Part shown: positions 23,227 through 33,957 of the stretch, in pieces
Layout: each line of letters begins with the position of its first letter
Position numbering within the stretch: position 1 is the stretch's first letter
Source: Parachlorella kessleri
Taxonomy: Eukaryota; Chlorophyta; Trebouxiophyceae; Chlorellales; Chlorellaceae
Direction of reading: 5' to 3'
DNA: 43,004 nucleotides
NCBI GenBank assembly: GCA_001598975.1
Contig: BBXU01000289.1
Span: 1-43,004 of the forward strand
Position numbers and translations under genes: made by a program
Notes under the pieces: generated by a model
Seen by the model: only the letters and a program-made list of their open reading frames with translations
Database searches by the model: none
Told to the model about the DNA's origin: nothing

Positions 23227-23559
23227 TGTCAGGACCGCAGAACTCCACGACTCTCAAGTCGTCATTTTGTTATGTGCAAAATCCAAATCCACCTACCTGG
23301 CGGCCAGGCGCTGTACCGGCGCTTTGCAGGCACAGTAGTGTGTAGATGACGTTGCGCAGAATACATTTTTGCCATTTCTCCCAACGTTGATGTCCAACAA
23401 ATATCCAAGTACTTGGTGGGTCAGTCCCCCAACGGGGACTGAACTCCTCGAGCATGCAGCATCTCAGCCTGCACCACGGTTGACAGCCCTTGCTTGCTCC
23501 TCGACTGCCTCGCAACGTCGCCAACCTCCTTAGTAGCTTAGTTGGGAGACTGTAGCGGT
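23227..23559. promoter_or_regulatory. Divergent promoter of sulfate permease and sugar-porter genes
   Basis: 333 bp between the start codons. It contains TGACGTT (23347-23353), a perfect 12-bp palindrome CCAAGTACTTGG (23405-23416) with a GTAC core, and 5 bp further a perfect 9-bp inverted repeat with a 4-nt loop: TCAGTCCCC (23421-23429) and GGGGACTGA (23434-23442). The GTAC core is the binding core of plant/algal SBP-domain factors. The hairpin could act as DNA operator or, if transcribed, as a 5' leader structure. Confidence 0.55.
23405..23442. repeat. Two adjacent perfect palindromes
   Basis: CCAAGTACTTGG at 23405-23416 is fully self-complementary. TCAGTCCCC / CAAC / GGGGACTGA at 23421-23442 forms a 9-bp stem and 4-nt loop. 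Both sit inside the divergent promoter, 118 nt or more upstream of the sugar-porter start. Confidence 0.8.
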
Positions 23560-26500
23560 ATGGCATCGCAGTCCATCAAGGTGGTGCCCACAGCGCCAAG
23601 CAAAGCCACGGGCTACCCTTACAAGTTCAACTTTTACCTCGCATGGTGCACGTGAGTGTCTGGCATAGTCACCCTAGATGTAGTGGCAGCAGCGAGGGAG
23701 GGCAGCAGTGAGGGGCAGCCACTGATAGCCCATAGTTTATGCCTAACTCGTGCCAACTTGCAAGAGTGATAAGGGGACCCTCCTTTGGTATTGCCAAATC
23801 GTTTGTCACCTAAGTGCTCTCTGGCATGGAAAAAGGCCAGCATGCACAGCGCCTTGTCCAAGTCAAATGTGCAGCACCTGGCGAGCAACATTGGTGTGAA
23901 ACTCCAGTGTGACAGTTGTCTACCTCTGCACTCTTTGCTGCAGCTTCTGGGGAGGTTTCGTCCACTTCACCATCGGCTATGACTCGGGCGTGGCTGGCGG
24001 CCTCTTCACCAAGAAGTCTTTCCTCCAGCGCTTCTACCCAAACTTCCATGGGCGCAAGGACACCCCCTACTGCCAGGTACGACGCTATTGGCAACCAGAC
24101 ATCGTCAATGCACTGACTTGCGTAAACTACTCGCATTTTCATGTATCCATGCGTGCACTGCCGTAAGGCCCTTCCATACTCGGGCACATATGCTGACATA
24201 GTGCCATCTGTTCCTCTGTGCGCAGTATGCCTCCAATGACCTGGCAATCTACACCTTCATGCTCTATCCACCAATGATTCTTGGTTGCTTCGTGTGCGGT
24301 GAGAGCAGCTGAGGCACCTTCTTTGCGGTTTTTTGAAGGTGCTTCACAGCTAGTGCTTTGCCTCAGTGTGCGCAAGCTACACCTGCAGTGCCGGCAGCTA
24401 CTGCTAAAACCTGCCCCACCCACCTCACACTGACACCCTGCAAAAGATGAACTCTGCAGGTTTTGTGATGCGCCGATACGGCCGCCCCATTGGTGTGGCC
24501 ATGTGTGGCTTGTTCAACATCATCGGTGTTATCGTGCAGGCAAGCTCTCTCACCTAAAGGGTACCTCCGCAGCCACGTTGCATTGCACTTCATCACTGGA
24601 TTCCTTTGAGACCGCCCACCAGCGGGCCGGCGCGCCAGCCAGCAGCATGGATGCTTGCGGGTTTCCTTGCAGTACAGCCTGCTTCCCACCCATCGTGGCT
24701 TGCTGCACATGCTAAATATGCAGGAGCAAAACCCCCACCTTCAAGGCGGCTTATACTGTGCAGCTGACTGCTGCCTTACTGTGCAGCTGACTGCTGCCTA
24801 AGAACTGTACTGCAGGTCACCGCTGACACCTCCAATATCCTGTTGCTGGGTCGTGCCTTTTGCGGCTTTGGTGAGGGCTTTGGCATGTTCGTCTACAACA
24901 TCTACCTGGCGGAGATCGCTCCAGCGCAGGTGGGTGTCAAGTACTGGCTGCACTGATGAGACATGGACAGTCGTGCTGTAGTCAACTTCCGGGCTGATGC
25001 ATGTGTACCCTCTGCTAAGCTTGCCCGGCATCATGCATAGCGGCACCGGCCTGCACATATGCCGGCTTGCTCATGTTTCATGAACACCAGGCTCTCTTGG
25101 CCGTGCGTCAGTAGCTTCCTGGAAGGCCAACCAGCAGGCGGTGTTCGTGTGCATCGGACAGAGCCATGACCCGTACATTGTGCTGTCTGTCTCACCACAA
25201 AGTGCCGGGGCAGCGATCTTAAGTCCTGCGGCGATCCTTTCTGTGCGCACCAGCCCTCTCGCCAGCCCTCTATGTTGGAGTGAGCAATTTCAGGCACCAA
25301 AGTTATCATCTTCCTGCTGTCGCCCTTCCTACCCCACTGCAGCTGCGAGGCAAGATCGTGGGCACGTCTGTCACATGGTCTGCTTCTGGCGTCCTCTTCG
25401 GCCAGCTGGTGAATTACCTTGTCTTCCAGCGCTCCAATGGCTGGCAGATAGCCGTCTCCATGGTTTCCATACCAGCCGGCCTGCTTGCCCTCAACTCCTT
25501 GTTCATGCATGACACACCCATCTCACTGCTGGTGAGTGTAGTGCACAGCTGGGTGTTGCTGCTGATTGTGTGTTGGAACCCAGAAGCCACATCACCGCAG
25601 GTATAGCGAAAGTGCTGAGTGTCACTGCCACAGCCACTTTTATAAAATGAGGTGCTTCGGATGAGGTGGGTCAGTGTAGGTCGGTCAGACTCCTTGATAG
25701 TTAGGCTTAAAGTTGCATTTCTCTACGTTATTTACAGATGCGTAACAAGCGCGAGGCAGCGCTGGTCTCCCTTCGGAAGTACAGGGGTGTGGAGGATGTG
25801 GAAGACGAGCTGCAGGTGCACTATACAGAATGCCTTCCACTCCACCAAATTTCCTGCTTGACCTACCGATGTGTGCTGCATGCCCTAGCAGCCCAAGGCA
25901 GCCCACGCAGCTGCAGCAGCACAGGGTGCCTTGTGCCTTTTTGCCATGCATATGAGAAAGCGTGCCCTCAGTTGTTCCCCTGAGCCGCTTGCGCAACTGA
26001 CATTGCCATAGGTACAGCCAAGCCAGTACTGCAGCAAGCAAGTATTCCTCCTCAAGTGCCTCGCCATGTGCTCCTGCTGACCTGCAGGACATGGAGCTCT
26101 TTGTCAAGAACCGTATCAGCACTGTGGAGGCACTCAAGCTTGTGGCCAGGAAGCGCCAATACTGGCCAGGCTTGATCATCAATCTCGTGAGTGGAAGCCC
26201 TCGCTTGCATGGGAGGCTACTTGTGGCTCATGCATGCGCACTGCACTGGCGGCAATATTTGTAATAGATACGTTCCTGTTGACTAAAAAGGATGTGCGCC
26301 TGCCCTCACTTACCCATAACTTCCTGCTCATACGTGCAGGTTATGTACACATTCCTGACCTGGACTGGCAACACTGCTATTGTATACTATGTAAGTGCCG
26401 ATCCTGGCTCGATGTGAGGACTGGGATAACGTCAACTCCCTATTTTGCAGAATTTGATCCTGCTAAGATGGCTATCTCAGCATCGTCAAGGCCCCAGGGA

Positions 26501-28366
26501 TTGTATCCACTTTCATACTCACTGCCTGGTGCATGCAGGGTCCTCAAGTATTTGCCCTGCTGGGCTTTGGTGCACAAACAGCTTTGTGGAATTCCATTGT
26601 CGTCGGAGGCGCGAAAATCTTTGGTGTCTTCATCGGTGTCTTCGGTGCGTTTCCACTGTTGAAGTCACATGCCCTGCGCCTTGGAGACCCTTGGGTTGGG
26701 TGAAGCCAGTGCGCTTCCCAGCTCATTTCGCTGCCCATGCTCTTGACAAAGCGCAGAACCCAGCGATGCTCCGCGGGGGATTTCAACAGCCCTTATTGCT
26801 GTCCTTGCTGCAGTGCTGGATACCCGCCTCGTCCGCCGTAAGCTTCTGGTGACCGGTGGCATCTTGCAGACCATCTTCCTTGTAAGTTGGCCCCCGCTCT
26901 CTGTTTTGTCCTGTGCTGCTTCTGCGTGTTAGTGCGGTCCTGCACAGTATCTGGCAAGTGCCTTGCCAAAAGAGTGCAGTAAGCTCCCACATCATTCATT
27001 GTGCAGGCTGCCACTGCCATCGTCTTTGCCATCAAAGTTGAAGATGTGAAGGGTGCTCAGGTCACCAAGGTATGTGGGACTCGGACTCAGCCAAGCCCAA
27101 CCCAGCCACGAGCGATGCTTTGGGGTTCCAGGTGCCAGTGCTACCCGCTGTTCTGCTAACACAACCAGGGTTGCTGCTGCTCAAAGCCTCCTTTTGTTCA
27201 TCACTCATGTTGAAATGACTGATATGCCGTGCTGCAGGGTGTTGCAGCTGTCATCCTGGTCCTCATCATTATCTACGAGATTGCCTTCATGGTGAGCCTT
27301 CCACCTTCCAGCCTTACAGCACCCCTGCTAGGCACCCATATGTTTGGGCGCCTGCGTGCAACCAAAAGGCTGCCTGACCCTGCCGCAGTGCAGGCTGCAG
27401 GCAGACCTGCAAGTGCAACCTGCAATGCAACCTACTAGCGCATCCCGTGAGCAAGCAGATTAATTCCACAGTGCCTCCTCCACATGTGTTGCCTCTGCAG
27501 GGCGGCCAGCACGTGCCAACCCTGGGCATGGCGGCCGAGGTAGTTCCCATTGAGGTCCGCCAAGTCGTATTCCCCATCAACATGATTGCCTACGCCTCGC
27601 AAAGCATGGCCATCTCGTACAGCTTCACCTTCATGGTGAGTAAAACTCCTCCAACAGTTATTCTGCGCAGGATGCCTGGGTGCACAAACCGGTGGCTTGG
27701 CAGCACCTGGCTTCGTCTCGTGTCGGCTGTGCTCAGATGGCTGCCAGAATGAGCGGGTGAAAGTTGACCTACCTTCCTGCCCCATGTAGGGTCCCACCGT
27801 AACTTGCAACCTGTAACCCTTGCTACCCTGCTCCACTTGCCCGCAGCTGTGCGCAATGGTGTGGGGCACCTTCCTCTTCTTTGCTGGGCTCACCGCCCTG
27901 CTGGCAGTGTGGGCCTACTTCTTCATGCCGGAGACCCACCACGTGCCACTGGAGCGGGTGCACTCGGTGGTGGCAGGTGAGGCGTTTGACGCACACTTTC
28001 ACATTGGCTGCTGCGTAAGGTGCAGCCTGGTGCAGCAAGCCAGGCCCTGATGCGGTTCATGTTCCTCAAAAATTGCATCACCAAGGGAGAATTGGCCGTC
28101 AGCGCTGGCTGCTGCTGGCGGCCATGCTTTCTAGCTCCCTTCTGACTGGACCATTGTCACTGCTACCAGCCCATAAAGTTTGGTACACAAACGCCAGTTT
28201 GTCTGGGTACTACCTCTCTGCAGAGCACAAGGTGTGGCGACGTTTCTTCCCCGCCACTGACACCGAGGCTGCCACCAGGGCAGGAGGCCTGGAGCTTGCT
28301 GACGCGGTGAAAAGCGAGGATAGCCTCAAGCGCAAGGAGTCGAGCAGTGGCTCCGTCTCAGAATAG
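23560..28366 (+). CDS. MFS transporter of the sugar-porter family, divergent
   Basis: Predicted 12-helix proton symporter. Sixteen exons: 23560-23651, 23944-24076, 24226-24298, 24460-24539, 24816-24929, 25343-25531, 25738-25815, 26088-26186, 26340-26390, 26539-26644, 26814-26881, 27007-27069, 27238-27291, 27501-27635, 27847-27976, 28224-28366. All phases close, giving 535 aa. Sugar-porter landmarks: GYDSGVAGG in helix 1, FVMRRYGRP (the loop 2-3 R-x-GR motif), GRAFCGFGEGFG and LAEIAPAQLRGK, the central DTPISL plus a charged loop (KYRGVEDVEDEL), and PETHHVPLERV after helix 12. Unlike true hexose carriers, helix 7 reads LTWTGNTAIVYYGP: the QQxxGxN residues are L292, T293 and T298, and the helix 10-11 block is also altered. 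A sugar or related polyol/acid substrate is likely but not certain. Intron 4 has a GC donor. Confidence 0.87.
24755..24800. repeat. 23-nt tandem duplication in an intron
   Basis: Two consecutive 23-nt units starting 'actgtgcagctgactgctg' (24755-24777 and 24778-24800), differing only at the last base, just upstream of the acceptor of sugar-porter exon 5. Confidence 0.85.
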
Positions 28367-29177
28367 TCTCAGGCAAGAACTGTGCGCAAGCAATCTGCGT
28401 AGCCGCTGGGAGCAACCTGCCATCCCTGCAGGCCAGCCGGCGTAGCAAATGCATGTTTGATTGAGGCTTCCTGACCGCCATTTGTTAGCACTACGCTTCT
28501 CACTGCAATCTAGCATGCAGCACTAGTAAGTTCTCGTGCATCCTCTACTGGTATTTTGTACCACTTCTGGGTTAGTCTGCCATTTGCGTACAGACCTTTC
28601 GGCTGGTGTTGGGAAGCTTGTCTGCTTGTTTGCTCTGCCACTTTGGCATGGGCCGTACCACTTGCTACACTTGCCTCCTCTGATGTCTGCTGGCCTTCAT
28701 GGACAAGAATCCAGGAGCTTGACTTCACAACCCATGGGAAAGTGTGTAGCTCTGCAAACATTGCAAGACGGCGTGTCAATAAAGATCCTGCCGGCCCCAG
28801 GAGGCACCTTACTGTGCCATAACATAGCTTCATCCCCAGTGTTTGCTTGTTATTCGACTGCTGCCCCGGCGCCGCCATTCGCGCCGCCAGTACTACATAC
28901 CATAGGAGTGTGTTAAATTCTTGCAAGCCCTCGCAAGCAGAATACGAGCCCACACGAGGGACACGATCAGGGGTCCTGCTTACGTCCAGGTTAAGAAGAC
29001 AAGACTACCAGGAACTGACTTTACAGCCAATGCAGGATCCAGGTATCTTGTGCAGATTGCTGGAACGGTCGATTTTGCGAGCACCCGCAGCCACGTGCCT
29101 TCCGAAGCAGACCTCAGACCTTGACAAGCAATGATTTCTTCGGATTTCATCTATGCCTCCGCACTGAGTGAAACACG
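28367..29177. other. Intergenic region between two plus-strand genes
   Basis: 3' flank of the sugar-porter gene and promoter/leader of the bZIP-like gene. A 67-codon open frame at 28921-29124 shows no family features and could at most be an upstream ORF. No RNA or repeat was recognised. Confidence 0.45.
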
Positions 29178-32100
29178 ATGAGCGGGCATGGCGCAACGAC
29201 AGCAGCGCCACTGATACTCACAGGAGTGCAGTTCACTGCGCCTGTGACGATCGCATCCTGGACTGCCCCACAAGGACTAGCAACCACAACGCCAGCCCAT
29301 TGGCAAACTATTCAAGTGGGCGCCGCCCCTCACGGTATGCCGCCGCCTGCCTCTGACCTGCGGTGACAAGCCCAGATAATGAACCCTAACCGAAGACACG
29401 CAGCCCCTGTGGTCCTGACCTGACATATAAGCATTCCCTCCGCTCTGCAATCCGGTACCGTGCCTGGCATACGCAGGAACCCCAGTCATATATCAGCTCC
29501 AACCGGCAGCTCCCACCCCTGTTCAGCCACCACCACATGGGTTGCCACAGCAGCCTAAGAAGCGCGGCAGGAAGCCGTTGGTGCTGACGGCAGCAGAGAG
29601 GGCTGCAAAGCTGGAGCGGGAGCGGGAGCACAACCGAATGATGCAGGCTCAGCGTCGTCAGCAGCACAAAGTGAGGCGGCAGGCCTGTGCATGCAGTCTT
29701 GCCTGTTGAGTGCTTGCTGTACGGTATATGCCAGGGTTAGCTTGCCTATTACTTTATTCGTGGCCCGTTCAAATACCATTCCATCGCACTGCTGTCTGAC
29801 CCCATCCTGTCACTTGCATCTCCATCATAATTACCATTCCATCGCCCTGCTCAGGCTGCAGTGTTTCCGCCCGGGCGCAGGTCAAGGCACAGGCGGTGCA
29901 CTCACAGTATGAGGAGTCCGTCCTGGAGCTGGAGCAGGCACAGGCTGCACGCTCGGGGCTGCAGCACATCAACAGTCTCCTGGACTCATTGCTGCTTGTG
30001 CGGGAGGAGTATGTCGACATACTGATGCGCTGCAAGGTGGGAACTGACACACAGCTTGTGAAAGCGCGTTGGGGTTGTAAGCCAGGCAGCGTGGGAAGGT
30101 AGCTAGTAGGTGGGCGGCCGTGCTGGCAGGTGCAGATTGATACAATGGGTTGCATGGAGAACCAGGCGAGCTGGAGCCTTGGGTAGTAGCACATGCCGAC
30201 AGCCGCATAGCGGTTGACTGGCCAAGGAAGTTGGTGCCTTCAGGCCGAGGACATGGAGGGGCAATCAAGGGACGCCCAGCCTAGCACGGACCCAATGCAA
30301 CGGTCTGGCAGGGGTCCAGCTGCTGCAGGGTCAGCTGACAGTTTCACCAGCCCCTCGCAGTGGGTCAGGGAGATGCTCAGCGGGGGGATCAGGTCAGGCG
30401 GAGCATACACGGCAGCAGAAAACACCCTGCCCTGCCCCGCTAACAAACCAGGCTCTGCTCGTGCCACGAGGGAGGGAGCTGCTGGCAGCGGCAGTCTGGA
30501 GGTGGGCAGCCTGCCACCGCTCTCTTTGGGCCTTGAAGGGTCGCTGGGGGACCTGCCTTCCCTGGGCAGCATCGGCTCCCTGCCTCTGAAAACACCCAGC
30601 CAGCTCGGTCCAGACTGGTTTTCTGTGGCTGACGCAACGGGCATAGCAGCAGACGCACTGCCCCTGCAGCAGCAGCAGCAGCAGACAGTAATGGCACCCG
30701 GCCAGGACGCCCCTGCCCAGCCCCGCACTCCCACCACTGCTGCCACCGCCAGCAGCATGCAGGGGGGGTTTGGGCCGGCCAGCAGGAGCAGCAGCGAGGG
30801 TTCAAGTGTGGCGGAGGGGTGCGTGGTGGAGTGGACGCTCCACCACGGGTTCCGGGCTGACGGGGATGAGAGCTTGAGGGAGTATATGGAAGAAGGCGAG
30901 CGGGGCAGCGCCTGGGCAACCCCGCAGGGTGTAGAATTGCTGGCTGCTAAGCAGGGCTTCATTATCACACGTCAGCATCAGGGCACGCTCTCTGGGCCTA
31001 TAGCTTGTCCCGCTCGCTTCGCGGTAACGCCCGAGCAGGCTGCTCTTAGGTAACGGCTGGCTTTCCTTCGTGCCTGGGCTGCTGACAAACTCGACCTGGG
31101 GTATTCTAGAACCGATTCTTCTCTTGACACCCTGGCCTGGCTCCATGCAACTTTGTATTGACCTGGTCTGCAGCCGCCGGCGACCCTGGCGTGGTGGAGG
31201 AAGTGAAGGCCTGCACGCCCCAGCAGTTTGTCAAGGGTTGGCAAACCCTGGCAGGAAGGATTAGGTGGGGACGCTGTACATACCCACTGCCACCTGGCCT
31301 GCATGCACGCGACCAGATGCTGGTGTGGCTGTGCATTTGTGAAGGGTGCCGTGCGTGTGCCATGCAACGCTTGTGCGGGCAGAGCCTTCATTCCTTTAGT
31401 TAGGTCCTGACCTGGCACCAGGGTTAGTCATAGATTGCCAGGCTCTTTGTCAAGCCTTTGGGGACTGACGCCAGGCTGCAAGTGCTTCTCCAGTTTCCCG
31501 CTTACTGCCCACCTAGCAGTTATGTGTTCGGCTGACTGTAGGGATGTCCTCATTGAGTACGACATGACCAGGAACCCAAGCACACTCCTGCGCCTGAAAC
31601 CTCTTATGGAGTCATGGGTGGGTAAAGCGAGCAATGCAAGTGCGGGGTCTTTTTCCGCTGAGTCGCACACGTTCAAGGCTTTGATGAGTCACAGTAATCA
31701 GCACTGCTGTGATGTAGGTGTGACACAACAGGCACAAGCCAGCGCCAGGCTGTTCCCTGTTTTGCAGGGTGTGACTATGATGTTGATGCTACGGTACAAG
31801 CCCAGCTGTGTGCAGCGCCTGTTTGCTTCCAGTGCGGAGCACGGGATTTTGGAACACGAGGCGCTGGAGAAGTGGGAGAGCATTGCGGTGAGCGCATGTT
31901 TGTTAGGGACCTTCAAATAGTCGAGCAAGGCTTCAATCCGAGTACCACGGTGGGAGGTTAGGGTTTTGCTGCATTTCCCCTTCCAGTCTGGGCTGCACCC
32001 ATCGCCAGCGCATTTGAGTGAGACGCTTTGAACCCCAACAGAGCACACCTGCGGCCCTGCAGGCGGCCATGGCGCTCACGCCTGGCCAACGGCAGCGGTA

Positions 32101-32966
32101 CGTTAGGGAGTTTGAGACGTACCGCAGCAGGGCTCAGGGGTTGAGGGAGCAAAGGGAGCAGGCTGTGGCGCGGATCCAGCAGGTGACAAAGTTATTTCCG
32201 AGTTGCATTTCAAACTCCTGTCACTATGCCCCAGGCACCGCACGTGCAACCGATTGGTCTTGAACACTTGGTCTATTGGTCCTGCGTCCTCACGGGAACC
32301 CCAGGAAAAGGTGTCTGCCCTTGCTAGCGTAATGCAATGGGACGTATGACTTCATGACCCTCGTGAGAGGCCGCAGCATGCAGGCATCCATTGTGCCAAC
32401 ATCGATGCAAGGTCTGGGGCTGAATGGCATCATGAGCAGCTACCTGCAAGTCGCGGACGCCACCGCTGAGCTTGCCTCGGCCCCCGCCCAGGAGTTTGCG
32501 GAGCTCCTGGACTACATGTCCAGGGTGGGGCGGGTGCGTCCCTTGACATGCTGGCTGGCACAAAGTGGCAGCACTTGCCTGCTGCCCAGCCCTTGGCGCA
32601 CGCAGTTCCTTGTGCTTTGGGTTGTGTAAAAGGTGGGGGAATCAATGTGCCCAGTGAGAGTCAAGGTGCGCAGAGTATGGGCGTACTGGGCTGCCATGCT
32701 TGCAGGTGACTGCGGTAGTCTCTTGGCCTGCTGGACTGCCATCGCCAGACAATGGCCACACCGCAGCCGTGCATATACTGCTTGCTGCCTTGGAGGAGTG
32801 TTGCGACCAAAAGCTCCTGCGCCCTGGCTGGGTGCAGGTGCTCACGCCACTGCAGAAGGCGCGGGTGCTAGCTATGTCGCACCCCCACTTCCCTGAGATG
32901 TTCCAGATTGCCGAGGCAGTGAAGCGCTTGGAGCCGCGGTCTGAGCCCTTGATCCTCCAACTCTAG
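29178..32966 (+). CDS. bZIP-like DNA-binding protein with AT-hook motif, function unknown
   Basis: Likely nuclear regulator. Exons: 29178-29334, 29477-29670, 29881-30036, 30244 to about 30928 or 31049, 31174-31264, 31542-31617, 31768-31887, 32042-32182, 32384-32524, 32706-32966. The N-terminus is Thr/Pro/Gln-rich. Exon 2 encodes KKRGRKPL (AT-hook-like core), then ERAAKLEREREHNRMMQAQR, whose N-x7-R spacing fits a bZIP basic region. Exon 3 continues as a charged coiled coil (EESVLELEQAQAARSGLQ). Exon 4 is long, Gly/Ser/Pro-rich and has a six-Gln run. Exons 5-10 form a helical C-terminal domain (RYVREFETYRSRAQGLREQ; LAAALEECC) that I do not recognise. The exon 4/5 junction does not close at the best donor (31050 GTAACG, phase 2; exon 5 needs phase 1). 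A weaker donor at 30929 (GTGTAG) closes it and gives 673 aa. Confidence 0.65.
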
Positions 32967-33283
32967 CTAGCCGTACACTGGTGAGTGGGTGAGCGAGCGA
33001 GGATCATGCCAAAGATGCAGCCATGCATGTCAGGCGTGCTACACTCAGCAGTAGCGTTCCTGTGTTCTCCAATGTGCACTAGATTCAGCATGGCAGAATC
33101 TGGGTATCCACGCTGTGGCCACACTGCTGCACCATCGCCACTGGCTCGGGGTGCGCTTCCCTCTCATTGAGCTGTGGATATCAGCCAACCTTAACGATGC
33201 CTTACAATGCATGGGTCCAGTCATCGCTGACGTCATTTGATAGGCGTAACCAGTCGTAGTACTCTTTGTCCTTGCTGTCATGC

Positions 33284-33288
33284 TGTAA
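33284..33288 (+). terminator. Candidate TGTAA polyadenylation signal
   Basis: Plus-strand TGTAA about 318 nt after the stop of the bZIP-like gene. Distance is long but acceptable for an algal 3' UTR. Confidence 0.3.
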
Positions 33289-33769
33289 TGTCCGCCACCG
33301 CCGTTAGTCGGGCCTTCTCTCAGTATATATGCTCATGCTCATCCAGGCTTGAGGGGCCCTGGAGTGCACTCTTGTCGCAGCTACACAGTGCTTAGGGAAT
33401 CGGTAGTTTATTAGCGATCGGTGACCCTGGACTGCCCTTTGGTTTCATATTGGTGTGATGCAGTAGTTCAATCAACTTTCCTGCTACTCAGCATGCTCAC
33501 AACCTAATACTGCATCTTGAATGGGTGGAGTACTACCTTCCCTTGAGTTTTCCTTGCCGGCTTACGCTTTCACAGGCTCTTGGGCTGGGCTTGTGGTGTT
33601 GCACATTGTGCTTACTGTACAGAAGTACTTCACAAGGTCGCAGCTTCTTATCACTCCAATGGGACGCTGCTAGATGCACTTTCTGTCAACTAGCTGTACC
33701 CTCTCTGATTTGAATTATAAAGGGCCATTGTTGAGCTTCCGCATTACACCAAAGTGTGGGGTTCCCAGA

Positions 33770-33868
33770 CAACCAGGCAAGACTCAGGCGCCCTCTGCGT
33801 CCCGTCCTGTACGTCCAGCTCAACTCTTACACCCTGTTCGCACTACCTGCCACCCATGCTAATAAGTG
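33770..33868 (-). repeat. Dispersed repeat copy, minus strand
   Basis: Read on the minus strand it runs 'attagcatgggtggcaggt' through 'gcgcctgagtcttgcctgg'. It matches the copies near 12-130 and 17118-17220 at both ends. Confidence 0.7.
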
Positions 33869-33929
33869 TTCAAGCCACCCAGAAGTTGCGCGCTTGCGTG
33901 GAGTGTCCCTCCCTGTCGTTCAGGGCGTC

Positions 33930-33957
33930 GGTGGCTCTGGCTCTGGCTCTGGCTCTG
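33930..33957 (+). repeat. TGGCTC microsatellite
   Basis: Four tandem TGGCTC units. In one frame this reads Ser-Gly repeats, in another Ala-Leu, but no supported gene covers it. Confidence 0.7.

Noticed and set aside
26450..26538. Possible extra exon of the sugar-porter gene
   Set aside because: Joining 26390 directly to 26539 restores the expected YYxPxxF block in phase. The extra segment has an in-frame stop upstream and no matching frame.
28921..29124. 67-codon open frame upstream of the bZIP-like gene
   Set aside because: No family features or splice support; at most an upstream ORF.
30667..30684. CAG run as a repeat expansion
   Set aside because: Only six Gln codons within a Gln/Ser/Pro-rich exon; ordinary low-complexity coding sequence.
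30240..30968. Minus-strand open frame opposite the long exon of the bZIP-like gene
   Set aside because: Shadow of a GC-rich exon. The sense strand has flanking splice sites in phase and the basic-region motif upstream.
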